Source: an uncultured bacterium (GTDB taxonomy: Bacteria > Bacillota > Clostridia > Oscillospirales > Oscillospiraceae). From it: 54,879 bases of DNA. Where the stretch lies: positions 1 to 54,879 of the forward strand of contig CASFCW010000019.1 of the NCBI GenBank assembly GCA_949293165.1, in the 5' to 3' direction. The notes below the pieces were generated by a model, which did no database searches, was not told the origin of the DNA, and saw only the letters and a list, made by a program, of their open reading frames with translations. How positions within the stretch are numbered: the stretch's first letter is position 1; each line of letters opens with the position of its first letter. The translations under genes were made by a program, and so were the position numbers. Positions 1 through 7,132 of the stretch are shown piece after piece.

Positions 1-61
1 ACCGCACTCCTATTATAGCAAAGGGAGTTTTTTATCATTTTCATCGCCTTAGGCTTTTTTG

Positions 62-90
62 AACCACTCGCCTAGCGAGTGGTTTTCTTT
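62..90 (+). terminator. Intrinsic terminator at left edge
   Basis: A perfect 10-bp stem (62-71 with 75-84, 3-nt loop) is followed by a T-rich tract. The T tract is on the plus strand, so it would end a plus-strand transcript entering from beyond the left edge. Confidence 0.75.
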
Positions 91-94
91 ATAC

Positions 95-132
95 AAAAAA
101 GTCTGGGAAGGTGTTCCTTCCCAGACTTTTTT
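95..132. terminator. Bidirectional terminator downstream of ymxH
   Basis: A 17-bp stem (95-111 with 116-132, loop TGTT) is flanked by six A on one side and six T on the other, so it can work both ways. On the minus strand it overlaps the ymxH stop codon and should end that transcript. Confidence 0.85.
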
Positions 133-406
133 ATCCTTTTCTGCCCCTGGACAGCCGGGCGTTGGGGGCCCGCTCCACCAGGATGTAATCCTCCCCAAAG
201 CGGCGCACCCAGTCCCAGGGGATGCGGCAGTCCGGCTCCCGGCCCAGCAGCCCAAACAGCCGCCGCCGGCCAGGCACCACCAGCGCCCGCACCCGCCCGC
301 TGTCCAACTCCACCTCCAGATCCTCCACGTAGCCCAGGCGGCTGCCATCCGACACCCCGATCACTTCCTTCCAACGCAGCTCCCCGATGGTGGTCTCCAC
401 AGCCAT
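131..406 (-). CDS. PRC-barrel protein of the YlmC/YmxH sporulation family
   Basis: A 91-residue protein with the single PRC-barrel fold of the YlmC/YmxH family: a strand-rich core with a VSDGSRLGYVEDLEVELDSGRV-like pattern near residues 18-40, then a second half ending in a CRIPWDWVRRFGEDYILVE stretch. Family members occur in endospore formers and are linked to sporulation, but their molecular role is poorly known. It is a single gene. A terminator overlaps its stop codon, and its upstream region holds a hairpin and a 72-bp hexamer tandem repeat that could affect expression. The family call rests on the whole-length pattern and is fairly secure; the function is not. Confidence 0.85.
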   Translation of the reverse strand: MAVETTIGELRWKEVIGVSDGSRLGYVEDLEVELDSGRVRALVVPGRRRLFGLLGREPDCRIPWDWVRRFGEDYILVERAPNARLSRGRKG

Positions 407-471
407 CCCCCCTCTCCCCCTATGCCTATGACCGCAGCGCTTGGGTTATGCCCTCCCCTCCATGCAGCCGG

Positions 472-497
472 ATGCACCCCCATGCAAAGGGGTGCAT
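472..497. other. Inverted repeat upstream of ymxH
   Basis: A 9-bp perfect inverted repeat (ATGCACCCC at 472-480, GGGGTGCAT at 489-497, 8-nt loop) lies about 65 bp upstream of the ymxH start, next to the hexamer array. A second copy of the TGCATGCA-type palindrome follows at 499-506. It could be an operator or an RNA hairpin; no regulator is evident nearby. Confidence 0.5.
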
Positions 498-505
498 TTG
501 CATGC

Positions 506-577
506 AAGACAAAGACCAAGACTAAGACTAAGACCAAGACTAAGACCAAGACTAAGACCAAGACTAAGACCAAGACC
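506..577. repeat. Hexamer tandem repeat (12 units)
   Basis: Twelve consecutive hexamers AAGAC(C/T/A), mostly alternating AAGACT and AAGACC, so the effective higher-order period is 12 bp. The array sits in the 281-bp gap between ymxH and the ABC importer, both on the minus strand. Because 6 is a multiple of 3, long open frames (Thr-Lys on plus, Val-Leu on minus) run through it, but neither looks like a gene. Such arrays are prone to copy-number change. Confidence 0.95.
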
Positions 578-687
578 ATACCACAGGCAGAATTGGTTCG
601 CGGCGGCATTCTTTGGTTGGGAGCGGGAAAACAGGGACGGCCCCGGGCCGGAGAGGCACAGGGGCCGTCAAAGAAAGGGCTATGGGA

Positions 688-2217
688 TTACAGCAGGCCG
701 GCCTGCACCAGGAAGTCCCGGGCCACGGTGTCCACACTCTGGCCCTCCACATCCACCAGGTAGGTCAGCTGGCTCATCATCTCGTCGGTAAAGAGACCGT
801 TGAGCAGGCAGAGGGTGTCCTCCAGGCCGGGAGCCTGGTCGGCAAAGCGTTCAAACACGTCCTCCCGCGCCAGGATGGCGCCGTAGTAATCGGGGAAGAA
901 TTTCCGGTCGTCCTCCAACACCGTCAGGTTGGCGCGGATATTCAGGCCGTCCGTGGCGTAGACGATCATCACGTCGAAGTCTCCCTGCTCCACGGCGTTG
1001 TACTTCATCATGATGTCCACGGGAATGGCCTTTTGGAACTCCAGCCCGTAGTATGCCACAAAGGGGCCGTACTTCATGCTGCCCGCCTCGGTGAAGAAGT
1101 CGTGCTCGGCGCCGAAGCGGAGCTGGCCGGCAATGGGCACCAGGTCGCTGATGGTTTCCGGGGCGTAGGCATCCATTACCTGCTGGGTAACGCCTACGGC
1201 GTAGGTGTTGTTCACGCCGATCTTGCCCAGCATCCGGGCGTCATACTCCTCCGCCATTTTCTGGTTGACGAAATCGTACAGGGTCTGCCCATCCGGGATG
1301 TCGGTGGTGTCCAGGCCCAGGATGGTGGTCAGCAGGGTGCCGTCCCAGGTATACATCAGGTCGCAGGAGTGGTTGTCGCCCACCATGGCGTTGAAGTTGT
1401 TCACCTGGGTCATCTCGTCCTTAATGGTAACGGGCAGTCCGTGGCGGTCCTCCACCAGCTGCTTAATCATGCTGTTGACCAGCTGCACCTCGGAAAACTG
1501 GCCCTGGTAGAGCACCAGGCCCTGGGTGTTGGAGGGCAGGAAGGCCACCACGCACAGGGCCAGGGCCACCAGCAGGGACACCCCGCCTGTAATCCGGGCG
1601 GTGAGGTGGGCGGCTTTGGAACGCTGGCTGGTGCGGCTGTTGAGATACTTTTCCGCCAGAGCCATCAGCAGATCCAGGGCCAGCGCCATGACCATCAGTA
1701 CGGCGGTGCCGCCCAGGATAGCCTCCATATCCATCTGGCGGATGCCGGTATTGAGGACGCTGCCCAGGCCGCCGCCGCCCACGAAGGCGGCAAACACCGC
1801 GGTACCGATGGCGTTGACGGCGGCAATGCGGATACCGGTGAAGATGATGGGTGCTGCCAGCGGGATCTCCACGTGGAGCAGGCGGTAGGTACGGGTCATG
1901 CCCATGCCCTTCCCCGCCTCAATGAGGTATTCAGGCACCTGGTCCAACCCCAGGCAGGTGTTGCGGACAATGGGCAGCAGGGAGTACAGGGCCAGGCCTA
2001 CGATAACTGTGGGCTTGCCCGCTCCCAGAAACACCATGATAATGCCCAGGAGGGCCAAGGCGGGGGTAGTCTGAATGAAGTCCACCGCGCCCAGAACCGG
2101 GCGGCGAACTTTTGGATAGAAGTAACACACCACGCCCAGAGGGACGCCGGCTGCGATGGCAAAGACCAGAGCGGCCACCACCAGGGACAGGTGCTCTATG
2201 ACCATGTTCAGGGTCAT
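688..2217 (-). CDS. Osmoprotectant ABC transporter permease fused to substrate-binding domain
   Basis: A 509-residue fusion. Residues 1-200 form a ProW/OpuBB-type permease with about five or six membrane helices and the EAGKGMGMT cytoplasmic loop that contacts the ATPase. A further helix near 214-232 tethers an extracytoplasmic OpuAC-type binding domain (about 235-509). The family imports quaternary amines such as glycine betaine, carnitine or choline. It is the last gene of a three-gene operon: ATPase, permease, permease-binding fusion. Its start overlaps the stop codon of the preceding permease by 4 nt, which suggests translational coupling. The exact substrate cannot be read from sequence. 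Confidence 0.9.
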   Translation of the reverse strand: MTLNMVIEHLSLVVAALVFAIAAGVPLGVVCYFYPKVRRPVLGAVDFIQTTPALALLGIIMVFLGAGKPTVIVGLALYSLLPIVRNTCLGLDQVPEYLIEAGKGMGMTRTYRLLHVEIPLAAPIIFTGIRIAAVNAIGTAVFAAFVGGGGLGSVLNTGIRQMDMEAILGGTAVLMVMALALDLLMALAEKYLNSRTSQRSKAAHLTARITGGVSLLVALALCVVAFLPSNTQGLVLYQGQFSEVQLVNSMIKQLVEDRHGLPVTIKDEMTQVNNFNAMVGDNHSCDLMYTWDGTLLTTILGLDTTDIPDGQTLYDFVNQKMAEEYDARMLGKIGVNNTYAVGVTQQVMDAYAPETISDLVPIAGQLRFGAEHDFFTEAGSMKYGPFVAYYGLEFQKAIPVDIMMKYNAVEQGDFDVMIVYATDGLNIRANLTVLEDDRKFFPDYYGAILAREDVFERFADQAPGLEDTLCLLNGLFTDEMMSQLTYLVDVEGQSVDTVARDFLVQAGLL

Positions 2218-2840
2218 ACGCCGCTCCCCCCTTTCCGCAGGCCCTTGGGCACGGCCAGCTTTTGCAGCAGGTCCACCAAGGAGCCCAGGACGAAGGCCAG
2301 GATGGCGGCAGGGATGGCGCCCATAAGGATCAACCCATTATCGTTGGAGCTGATCCCGGCGTATATAAAGTCGCCCAGCCCGCCCTGGCCGATCATGGCG
2401 GCCAGCACCGCCCAGCTGACGGTATACACCGTGGACATCCGCAGCCCGCCGATGATGGTGGGCATGGCCAGAGGCAGTTCAACCTGGAGCAGGCACTGGC
2501 GCGGGCTCATGCCGCAGCCCTTTGCCGCCTCAATATACTGCTGGTCCACGGAAACCAGGCCGGCATAGGTGTTTTTCAGAATGGGGAAGGTGGCGTAGAT
2601 GCCCAAAGCCACCAGCACCGTCATGGGCTGCATGCCCAGCACCAGCAGAAGCAGGCCCACAAAGACGATACCGGGGATGGTGTTGAACACAGACAGAATG
2701 GGCAGCACTACACCGGACAGCTTGGGACGCCGGGACAGGGCGATGCCCAGGCACACGCCAAGCACCAGGCCAATGGCCACGGAGGCCAAGGTAAACATCA
2801 GGTGCTGGGCCAGAGCCAGCGGAAGGGTACTCCATCCCAT
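2214..2840 (-). CDS. Osmoprotectant ABC transporter permease
   Basis: A 208-residue membrane protein of the ProW/OpuBB/OpuCD family, with about six helices and the EAAKGCGMSPRQ loop that docks on the ATPase. A longer open frame continues upstream, but the ATG at 2840 is preceded by a GGGGGTGA ribosome site and gives the normal family N-terminus, so this start was chosen. The start lies 4 nt after the stop of the ATPase gene. The permease in the downstream fusion is a paralogue, so the transporter probably uses a heterodimeric membrane channel. Confidence 0.9.
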   Translation of the reverse strand: MGWSTLPLALAQHLMFTLASVAIGLVLGVCLGIALSRRPKLSGVVLPILSVFNTIPGIVFVGLLLLVLGMQPMTVLVALGIYATFPILKNTYAGLVSVDQQYIEAAKGCGMSPRQCLLQVELPLAMPTIIGGLRMSTVYTVSWAVLAAMIGQGGLGDFIYAGISSNDNGLILMGAIPAAILAFVLGSLVDLLQKLAVPKGLRKGGSGV

Positions 2841-2844
2841 GGAA

Positions 2845-3963
2845 TCACCCCCAAAGCTGCTCAGCCATGGCGGAGGCCATGCTGGTCTTGGTGATGATGC
2901 CGTCCACCTTTCCCTCATCATCCAGCACCACCAGATAGCTGGCGCCGCTGGAGATAAGCAGGTCAAAGCAGTCCTTGGCGTTGTCGCCCGCCCGGACGGT
3001 GGGGTTGGAGCACCGGACCAGCGGCTCGATGGTTTTGACCACATGGCCGGTCAGGCGGATGTCGGCGATGGATACCGTGCCCTGATAGCGGCCCTGATCG
3101 TCCACCACAATAAGGGTATCCACGTTGCGCCGCTGCATCTTGCTGACGCACTCGTTAATGCCTCTGCCGGCTGCCACGGTAAGCACGCCGGTGCGCATAA
3201 AGTCGGCGGCGGTCAAATCCTTGGGAGACTGGGCATGGATAAACTTGCCGAGAAAGTCCTGGATCTGCCCGCTGGCAGGATGGGCCAGCATCTCCTCCGG
3301 CGGGGCCATCTGAACAATCTTTCCCCCATCCATGAAAATAATCACATCGGCCAGATCCAGCGCCTCCTCCATGTCGTGGGTGACAAAGACGAAGGTCTTG
3401 TTCAGCTTCTGCTGCAGGGAACGCACCTCCTGCTGGAGGGAACGGCGGGTCATGGGATCGAGGGCGGAGAAGGGCTCGTCCATAAGCACGATGGGAGGGG
3501 AAGCCGCCAGCGCCCGCAAAATGCCGATGCGCTGCTGTTGGCCGCCGGACATCTCCGAGGGGTATTTGTGGGCATACTGCTCATAGGGCAGGCCCACCAT
3601 CTCCAGCAGGTTGCGGGCAATGCGGTCGCACTCCTCCCTGCTGTACTTCAGCAAAGTGGGCACCACGCAGATGTTCTGGGCCACCGTCATGTTGGGGAAC
3701 AGGCCGATCTGCTGAATCACGTAGCCGATGTGCCGGCGGAGATCCACCTTGTCCTTGGCTGTAATATCCTCGCCATTTAAGTAGATCTTTCCCTGATCCG
3801 GCTCGATGAGGCGGTTAATCATCTTCAGCGTGGTGGTTTTGCCGCAGCCGGAGGGGCCGATGAGCACCGCCATCTGCCCCTCCTGGATCTCGAAAGACAG
3901 ATCATCCAGAATTTTTTGGCTGCCGTAGGAGCCGCAGGACAGCTGCGTCCCTAAGAGGGACAC
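2845..3963 (-). CDS. Osmoprotectant ABC transporter ATP-binding protein with CBS domains
   Basis: An ATPase of the OpuBA/OpuCA/ProV family, 372 residues from the proposed GTG start. Walker A GPSGCGKTT lies near residues 36-44, then the IGYVIQQIGLFP Q-loop, signature SGGQQQR, and Walker B IVLMDEP. Two C-terminal CBS domains (about 250-372) fit ionic-strength sensing as known for OpuA-type ATPases. The frame is open further upstream to 4044, but that would place coding sequence over a consensus promoter, so GTG at 3963 was preferred; it has no clear ribosome site and lies only about 12 nt after the predicted transcript start. The first residues do not match family N-termini well, so the start is uncertain. 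Confidence 0.85.
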   Translation of the reverse strand: MSLLGTQLSCGSYGSQKILDDLSFEIQEGQMAVLIGPSGCGKTTTLKMINRLIEPDQGKIYLNGEDITAKDKVDLRRHIGYVIQQIGLFPNMTVAQNICVVPTLLKYSREECDRIARNLLEMVGLPYEQYAHKYPSEMSGGQQQRIGILRALAASPPIVLMDEPFSALDPMTRRSLQQEVRSLQQKLNKTFVFVTHDMEEALDLADVIIFMDGGKIVQMAPPEEMLAHPASGQIQDFLGKFIHAQSPKDLTAADFMRTGVLTVAAGRGINECVSKMQRRNVDTLIVVDDQGRYQGTVSIADIRLTGHVVKTIEPLVRCSNPTVRAGDNAKDCFDLLISSGASYLVVLDDEGKVDGIITKTSMASAMAEQLWG

Positions 3964-3981
3964 AGAAATACTGCTGAAAAC

Positions 3982-4010
3982 AGTATACCTGTATTTGTGC
4001 AAACTGTCAA
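3982..4010 (-). promoter_or_regulatory. Sigma-A promoter of the osmoprotectant importer operon
   Basis: TTGACA (4005-4010), a 17-bp spacer and TATACT (3982-3987) on the minus strand. Transcription should begin near 3975. A short inverted repeat GTCCC-N5-GGGAC follows at about 3948-3962, overlapping the start region. Confidence 0.8.
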
Positions 4011-4076
4011 ATAAACAAATTGTTAAGCTGCTATTCTGCCGCAAAAGGCCCAGTTTCTCCCCTTCTCCCCCGCCCT

Positions 4077-4508
4077 CTACAAATACCGTTTCATTTGCTG
4101 TATATTCTGCTCCTCTGTCCGCAGCAGGCGCTCCCCCAGCGCCAGAAGCTCCGGGTCTGCCTGGCCCTGATACTGATGGAGCCGACGGGTCATCTCCACG
4201 GTACCCATGGTGCTGCCCTGGATCATCCGCTCAGCCAGCCTGGAGGAGGAGCCCTCCAGAAAGCTGTCCGCCCGAAGCATCAGCCCGGACATCATCAGAG
4301 CCATGCTTCCCGGCCCCCGCAGGGTCTGGTTGTGGGCTTTGGCGTAGGCCTGGGACTGGGCGGCGATGGCCCGGTATTCCCCCAACTGATCCTGCAGCTC
4401 CTGGGTCATGGGCCGGCTCTCCGGCAGGGACAGTGCCTGGGGCAGTGTGCCAACCCCCATGGCAGCGTTCTTGTGGATAAACTTCAGCAGCTCACGGTCT
4501 TCTTCCAT
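4077..4508 (-). CDS. Conserved small helical protein of unknown function
   Basis: A 143-residue, almost wholly helical protein with no signal peptide or membrane segment. The layout suggests a four-helix bundle reminiscent of ferritin-like proteins: helix 1 around LLKFIHKNAAMG, a long helix around 45-75, then the motif AERMIQGSTMGTVEMTRRL near 105-123 and a final acidic helix. I recall this motif from other clostridial hypothetical proteins, but I cannot name a function. The ATG at 4508 follows GGAGGTGA by 7 nt and is preferred to the longer frame from 4550. It lies upstream of the importer operon, whose own promoter separates them. Confidence 0.75.
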   Translation of the reverse strand: MEEDRELLKFIHKNAAMGVGTLPQALSLPESRPMTQELQDQLGEYRAIAAQSQAYAKAHNQTLRGPGSMALMMSGLMLRADSFLEGSSSRLAERMIQGSTMGTVEMTRRLHQYQGQADPELLALGERLLRTEEQNIQQMKRYL

Positions 4509-4682
4509 TTCTCTGTCACCTCCGGGAATAGCATCTGCGAAGGAGCGCAAAGTATGTCAGGGAGGATTTTCTTCCGTTCATGTCGCCCATTTCAGCCTTT
4601 GCAGGGATGTGGCGTTCTCTTGAATATTTCCGGTTATGGGGCAAGCTGTATTGTTCTAACTGGAACGTCCCTGTATGGGGTA

Positions 4683-4704
4683 GGGGCGCACAGTGTGCGC
4701 CCGC
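4683..4704. repeat. Module C palindrome, partial copy
   Basis: GGGGCGCACAGTGTGCGCCCGC: the near-perfect palindrome core GGCGCACA/TGTGCGCC shared with 5396-5415, 34830-34848 and 54642-54662. Only the palindrome is present, without the rest of module C. Confidence 0.75.
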
Positions 4705-4771
4705 ATGGGAGGATTGCCTTTGTGCGAGGCAGCAGCGGCGAGGAAATCTCCACTCTTCACTCTTTCCTAAT

Positions 4772-4833
4772 GCGGCGAGGACGAAACCGAGTTTCGCAGA
4801 AAATTCTTTGCCTACTTTCTTTTAAGAAAGTAG
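4772..4833 (+). repeat. Module A repeat, copy 1 (5'-truncated)
   Basis: It contains the two module-A stem-loops: GAAAC-CGA-GTTTC at 4783-4795 and CTACTTTCTT-TT-AAGAAAGTAG at 4812-4833. The TCTTTCGTGCTG 5' segment of full copies is not recognisable here. Module B follows directly. Confidence 0.85.
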
Positions 4834-4834
4834 G

Positions 4835-4984
4835 GCCGCCTGCGGGCGGGTTTCTTTTCTCGGCGGGAGAAAAGAAACCAAAAGACCAGAAACCAAAAGA
4901 CCGCCGGGGGTCCGCGGGGAGCAGAAGTCATGGCAAGCCATGACTTATCCCCGCTCTCCCCCCGGTCCCCCATAGGTGGTCGAA
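4835..4984 (+). repeat. Module B repeat, copy 1
   Basis: About 150 bp of nested palindromes: GCCGCCTGCGGGCGG, then TTTCTTTTCT with its partner AGAAAAGAAA, then GTCATGG-CAAG-CCATGAC, enclosed by CCGGGGGTCCGCGGGGAG and its imperfect partner CTCTCCCCCCGGTCCCC, ending ATAGGTGGTCGAA. The same arrangement recurs at 54420 and 54783. Confidence 0.85.
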
Positions 4985-5227
4985 CGGGCTTGTGCCGGGG
5001 CTTATCCAAGAACTCTGAAGCAAATTTACCCGGCGGGGCGGCTCAGCTGCGTTGTCCGGCCCTTCTCCCGCCCGCGCCTCCCAGGCGCTCTTTTTCTATA
5101 ACCATTGGCTTGCCCTTCTACGGCGAATATCCGCCGGGCTGCTTCCTTGATGAATATGTCTGCCATCAAAATCTGGAAGCGCAAGCAGCGCCGGTCTGTG
5201 CATAGGGGAAGGAAAAACGGAAGCCTG

Positions 5228-5328
5228 TCTTTCGTGCTGAATTGCGGAACCACAACCAGATCTCGGGCGGCGAGGGCGAAACACAGTTTCGCAGAAAGTT
5301 CTTTGCCTACTTTCTTCTAAGAAAGTAG
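5228..5328 (+). repeat. Module A repeat, copy 2
   Basis: A full-length copy starting TCTTTCGTGCTG. Stem 1 is GAAAC-ACA-GTTTC and stem 2 is CTACTTTCTT-CT-AAGAAAGTAG. Module C follows at 5333. Confidence 0.88.
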
Positions 5329-5332
5329 GTTC

Positions 5333-5415
5333 CGCTCAAAAGACAAGAGCCTTTGTGCGGGGGTTTTTGCCGCATCCCTCCGGCCTTTTTCGTAGGGGCG
5401 CACACTGTGCGCCCG
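5333..5415 (+). repeat. Module C repeat, copy 1
   Basis: CGCTCAAAAGACAAGAGC, a G-rich linker, CATCCCTCCGGCC, then the palindrome GGGGCGCACACTGTGCGCCC at 5396-5415. About 80 bp matches 54580-54662 with scattered differences. Confidence 0.85.
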
Positions 5416-5501
5416 CCGATGGCGGAAACCTGCGGAGATGCTGCGTCGCCCTTCGCTGTGTGTATGGGACGATGTCCTCATCGTCCCATAACGGGTGGTT
5501 G

Positions 5502-5605
5502 TCTTTCGTGCTGGGGTGCGGAGTTTTATCTAAGCTGTAGGCAGCGAGGGCGAAGCGGAGCTTCGCGGAAGGTTCTTTGTCCCGCTTTCTTACAAGAAAG
5601 CGGGC
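5502..5605 (+). repeat. Module A repeat, copy 3
   Basis: A full copy. Stem 1 is GAAGC-GGA-GCTTC and stem 2 is CCCGCTTTCTT-AC-AAGAAAGCGGG. Both stems carry paired changes relative to copies 1 and 2, so pairing is kept while sequence differs. It ends just upstream of the purF promoter. Confidence 0.88.
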
Positions 5606-5611
5606 GGGGGG

Positions 5612-5640
5612 TTGCGGAGAGAGGCAAAAACGTGTATAAT
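5612..5640 (+). promoter_or_regulatory. Probable promoter of purF
   Basis: TTGCGG (5612-5617), 17-bp spacer, perfect TATAAT (5635-5640) with an upstream TG one base away from extended -10 spacing. The predicted start near 5647 leaves only a few bases before a strong terminator hairpin in the leader. Confidence 0.7.
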
Positions 5641-5654
5641 GAGGCACGAAGGAC

Positions 5655-5689
5655 AACGGCGCCCCGATGGGGCGCCGTTTTATCTTTTT
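5655..5689 (+). terminator. Terminator-like hairpin in the purF leader
   Basis: An 11-bp perfect GC-rich stem (5655-5665 with 5669-5679, loop GAT) followed by TTTATCTTTTTA. It lies between the best promoter and the purF ribosome site, so either most initiations end here or it shields purF from upstream transcription. No purine aptamer fits in the roughly 10 nt before it. Confidence 0.8.
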
Positions 5690-5711
5690 ATACGCAAAGG
5701 AGCGATTTACA

Positions 5712-7085
5712 ATGGATCAATGGCAGGAGAGTCTCCACGAGGAATGCGGCGTATTTGGCGTGTACGATCCCAAGGGCGGCTGCGCCCAAACCGCCTACTA
5801 CGGCCTGTACGCCCTACAGCACCGGGGGCAAGAGGCCTGTGGCATCGCGGCAATCAACGACCGGGTGCAATCCTTCCACAAGGATGTTGGGCTGGTCAGC
5901 GAGGTGTTTTCCCCGGAAATCCTTCACCGGCTCAACGGCACCATGGCGGTGGGCCATGTGCGGTACGCCACCACCGGCGCCAGCCAGCGGGAAAACGCCC
6001 AGCCCCTGACCATCCAGTATGTAAAGGGCAGCCTGGCGGTGGTGCACAACGGCAACCTGCTGAACGTGGAGGAGCTGCGGCGGAGCTTTGAGTACCGAGG
6101 CGCCATCTTCCACACCACCAGCGACTCAGAGCTAATCGCCTACGCCATCGCCCAGGCCCGGCTGCACACAGACACGGTGGAGCAGGCGGTGACCCAGGCC
6201 CTGGCGGGCATAAAGGGCGCCTACTCCCTGATCGTCATGTCCCCCCGAAAACTCATCGCTTGCCGGGACCCCTGGGGCTTCCGCCCCCTGTGCATGGGCC
6301 GGAAGGGGGAAGCGGTGGTGTTCGCCTCCGAGACCTGCGCGCTGACCAGCGTGGGTGCATCTCTGGAACGGGAGCTGGAGCCAGGGGAAATTGTAGTGGT
6401 GGAGGACGGACAGGTACGCTCTATCCGGGACCACTGCGGCGTGGGCTCCAACCTGTGCATTTTTGAATATATCTACTTTGCCCGGCCCGATTCCGTCATC
6501 GCCGGCCAGTCCGTCCACCAGGCCAGGGTCAACGCCGGGCGCATCCTGGCCAGGGAGCATCCCGTCCCCGCCGACCTGGTCATCGGCGTGCCGGACTCCG
6601 GCCTGGACGCCGCCCGGGGCTACGCCCTGGAAAGCGGCATCCCCTACGGGGTAGGGTTTGTCAAAAACAGGTACGTGGGCCGCACCTTCATCACCCCCGA
6701 CCAGGAAAGCCGGGAGCAGGCGGTGCGGATCAAGCTATCCGCCCTGGCCAGCGAGGTGTCGGGCAAACGGGTGGTGATGGTGGATGACTCCATCGTCCGG
6801 GGCACCACCTGCAAGCAGATCATCAGCCTGCTCCGGGAGGCGGGCGCCACCCAGGTACACATGCGGGTATCCTCTCCCCCCTTCATCTCCCCCTGCTATT
6901 TCGGCACCGACATTCCCGATAAGAAACGGCTAATCGCCTGCCGCCACTCCCTGGAGGAAATCCGGGAAATCGCCGGTGCGGACAGCCTGGGCTTCCTCTC
7001 CCTGGAAGGGCTGCACCGTCTGGCCCCCGACGCCAAATGTGGCTTCTGCGACGGCTGCTTCACCGGCCATTACCCCGTGGAATAA
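5712..7085 (+). CDS. purF: Amidophosphoribosyltransferase
   Basis: A 457-residue enzyme that makes 5-phosphoribosylamine from PRPP and glutamine, the first step of de novo purine synthesis. Cys12 (HEECGVFGV) would become the N-terminal nucleophile after removal of an 11-residue propeptide, as in the Bacillus enzyme. The C-terminal half has the PRPP motif VVMVDDSIVRGTT near residues 353-365. Cysteines in CIFEYIYFARPDS, SPCYFGTD and CGFCDGCF match the [4Fe-4S] ligands of the Bacillus class. ATG at 5712 follows AAAGGAG; the longer frame from 5667 would begin inside the leader terminator. It is alone, without other pur genes. Confidence 0.97.
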   Translation: MDQWQESLHEECGVFGVYDPKGGCAQTAYYGLYALQHRGQEACGIAAINDRVQSFHKDVGLVSEVFSPEILHRLNGTMAVGHVRYATTGASQRENAQPLTIQYVKGSLAVVHNGNLLNVEELRRSFEYRGAIFHTTSDSELIAYAIAQARLHTDTVEQAVTQALAGIKGAYSLIVMSPRKLIACRDPWGFRPLCMGRKGEAVVFASETCALTSVGASLERELEPGEIVVVEDGQVRSIRDHCGVGSNLCIFEYIYFARPDSVIAGQSVHQARVNAGRILAREHPVPADLVIGVPDSGLDAARGYALESGIPYGVGFVKNRYVGRTFITPDQESREQAVRIKLSALASEVSGKRVVMVDDSIVRGTTCKQIISLLREAGATQVHMRVSSPPFISPCYFGTDIPDKKRLIACRHSLEEIREIAGADSLGFLSLEGLHRLAPDAKCGFCDGCFTGHYPVE

Positions 7086-7093
7086 ACGGAAAT

Positions 7094-7126
7094 AGGCGGA
7101 CGCCCGGGTATGGGCGCCCGCCTTTC
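7094..7126. terminator. Terminator between purF and the phosphodiesterase gene
   Basis: A 12-bp stem with one mismatch (7094-7105 with 7112-7123) followed by TTTCC. It sits between convergent genes, 8 nt after the purF stop. The T tract is on the plus strand and short. Confidence 0.65.
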
Positions 7127-7132
7127 CTGTTG

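Larger units (their letters stand above)
4509..5711. other. 1.2-kb gene-free repeat block before purF
   Basis: This interval holds module-A copies at 4772, 5228 and 5502, module B at 4835, module-C palindromes at 4683 and 5333, a hairpin GGGACGATG-N4-CATCGTCCC at 5466-5487, and the purF promoter and leader terminator. Open frames here are the repeats read as protein and change frame between copies. The stretch 5040-5220 is not part of the repeats; I see no gene in it, though a minus-strand frame there could be a decayed remnant. Confidence 0.8.

Noticed and set aside
506..577. CRISPR array interpretation of the tandem repeats
   Set aside because: The units are contiguous hexamers with no unique spacers, and no cas gene is present.
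59..763. Thr-Lys (plus) and Val-Leu (minus) repeat polypeptides through 506-577
   Set aside because: Both come from reading the hexamer array in frame; they lack initiation signals and flanking domains, so the array is treated as non-coding.
613..2568. Long plus-strand frame of 651 codons opposite the osmoprotectant importer
   Set aside because: It is the antisense shadow of high-GC genes: His/Gln/Gly-rich low-complexity protein, no ribosome site, and the minus strand encodes well-conserved transporters.
4020..4943. Plus-strand and repeat-derived frames in 4020-5656 and 54053-54876
   Set aside because: They are the same repeat modules translated, in differing frames between copies, ending in similar tails such as PLSPRTPIGGR. 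Frame is not conserved, which argues against coding.
5040..5220. Possible gene remnant on the minus strand (frame containing ADIFIKEAARRIFAVEGQ)
   Set aside because: It is short, has no start signal or recognised homologue and is surrounded by repeats; it is noted only as unexplained sequence.
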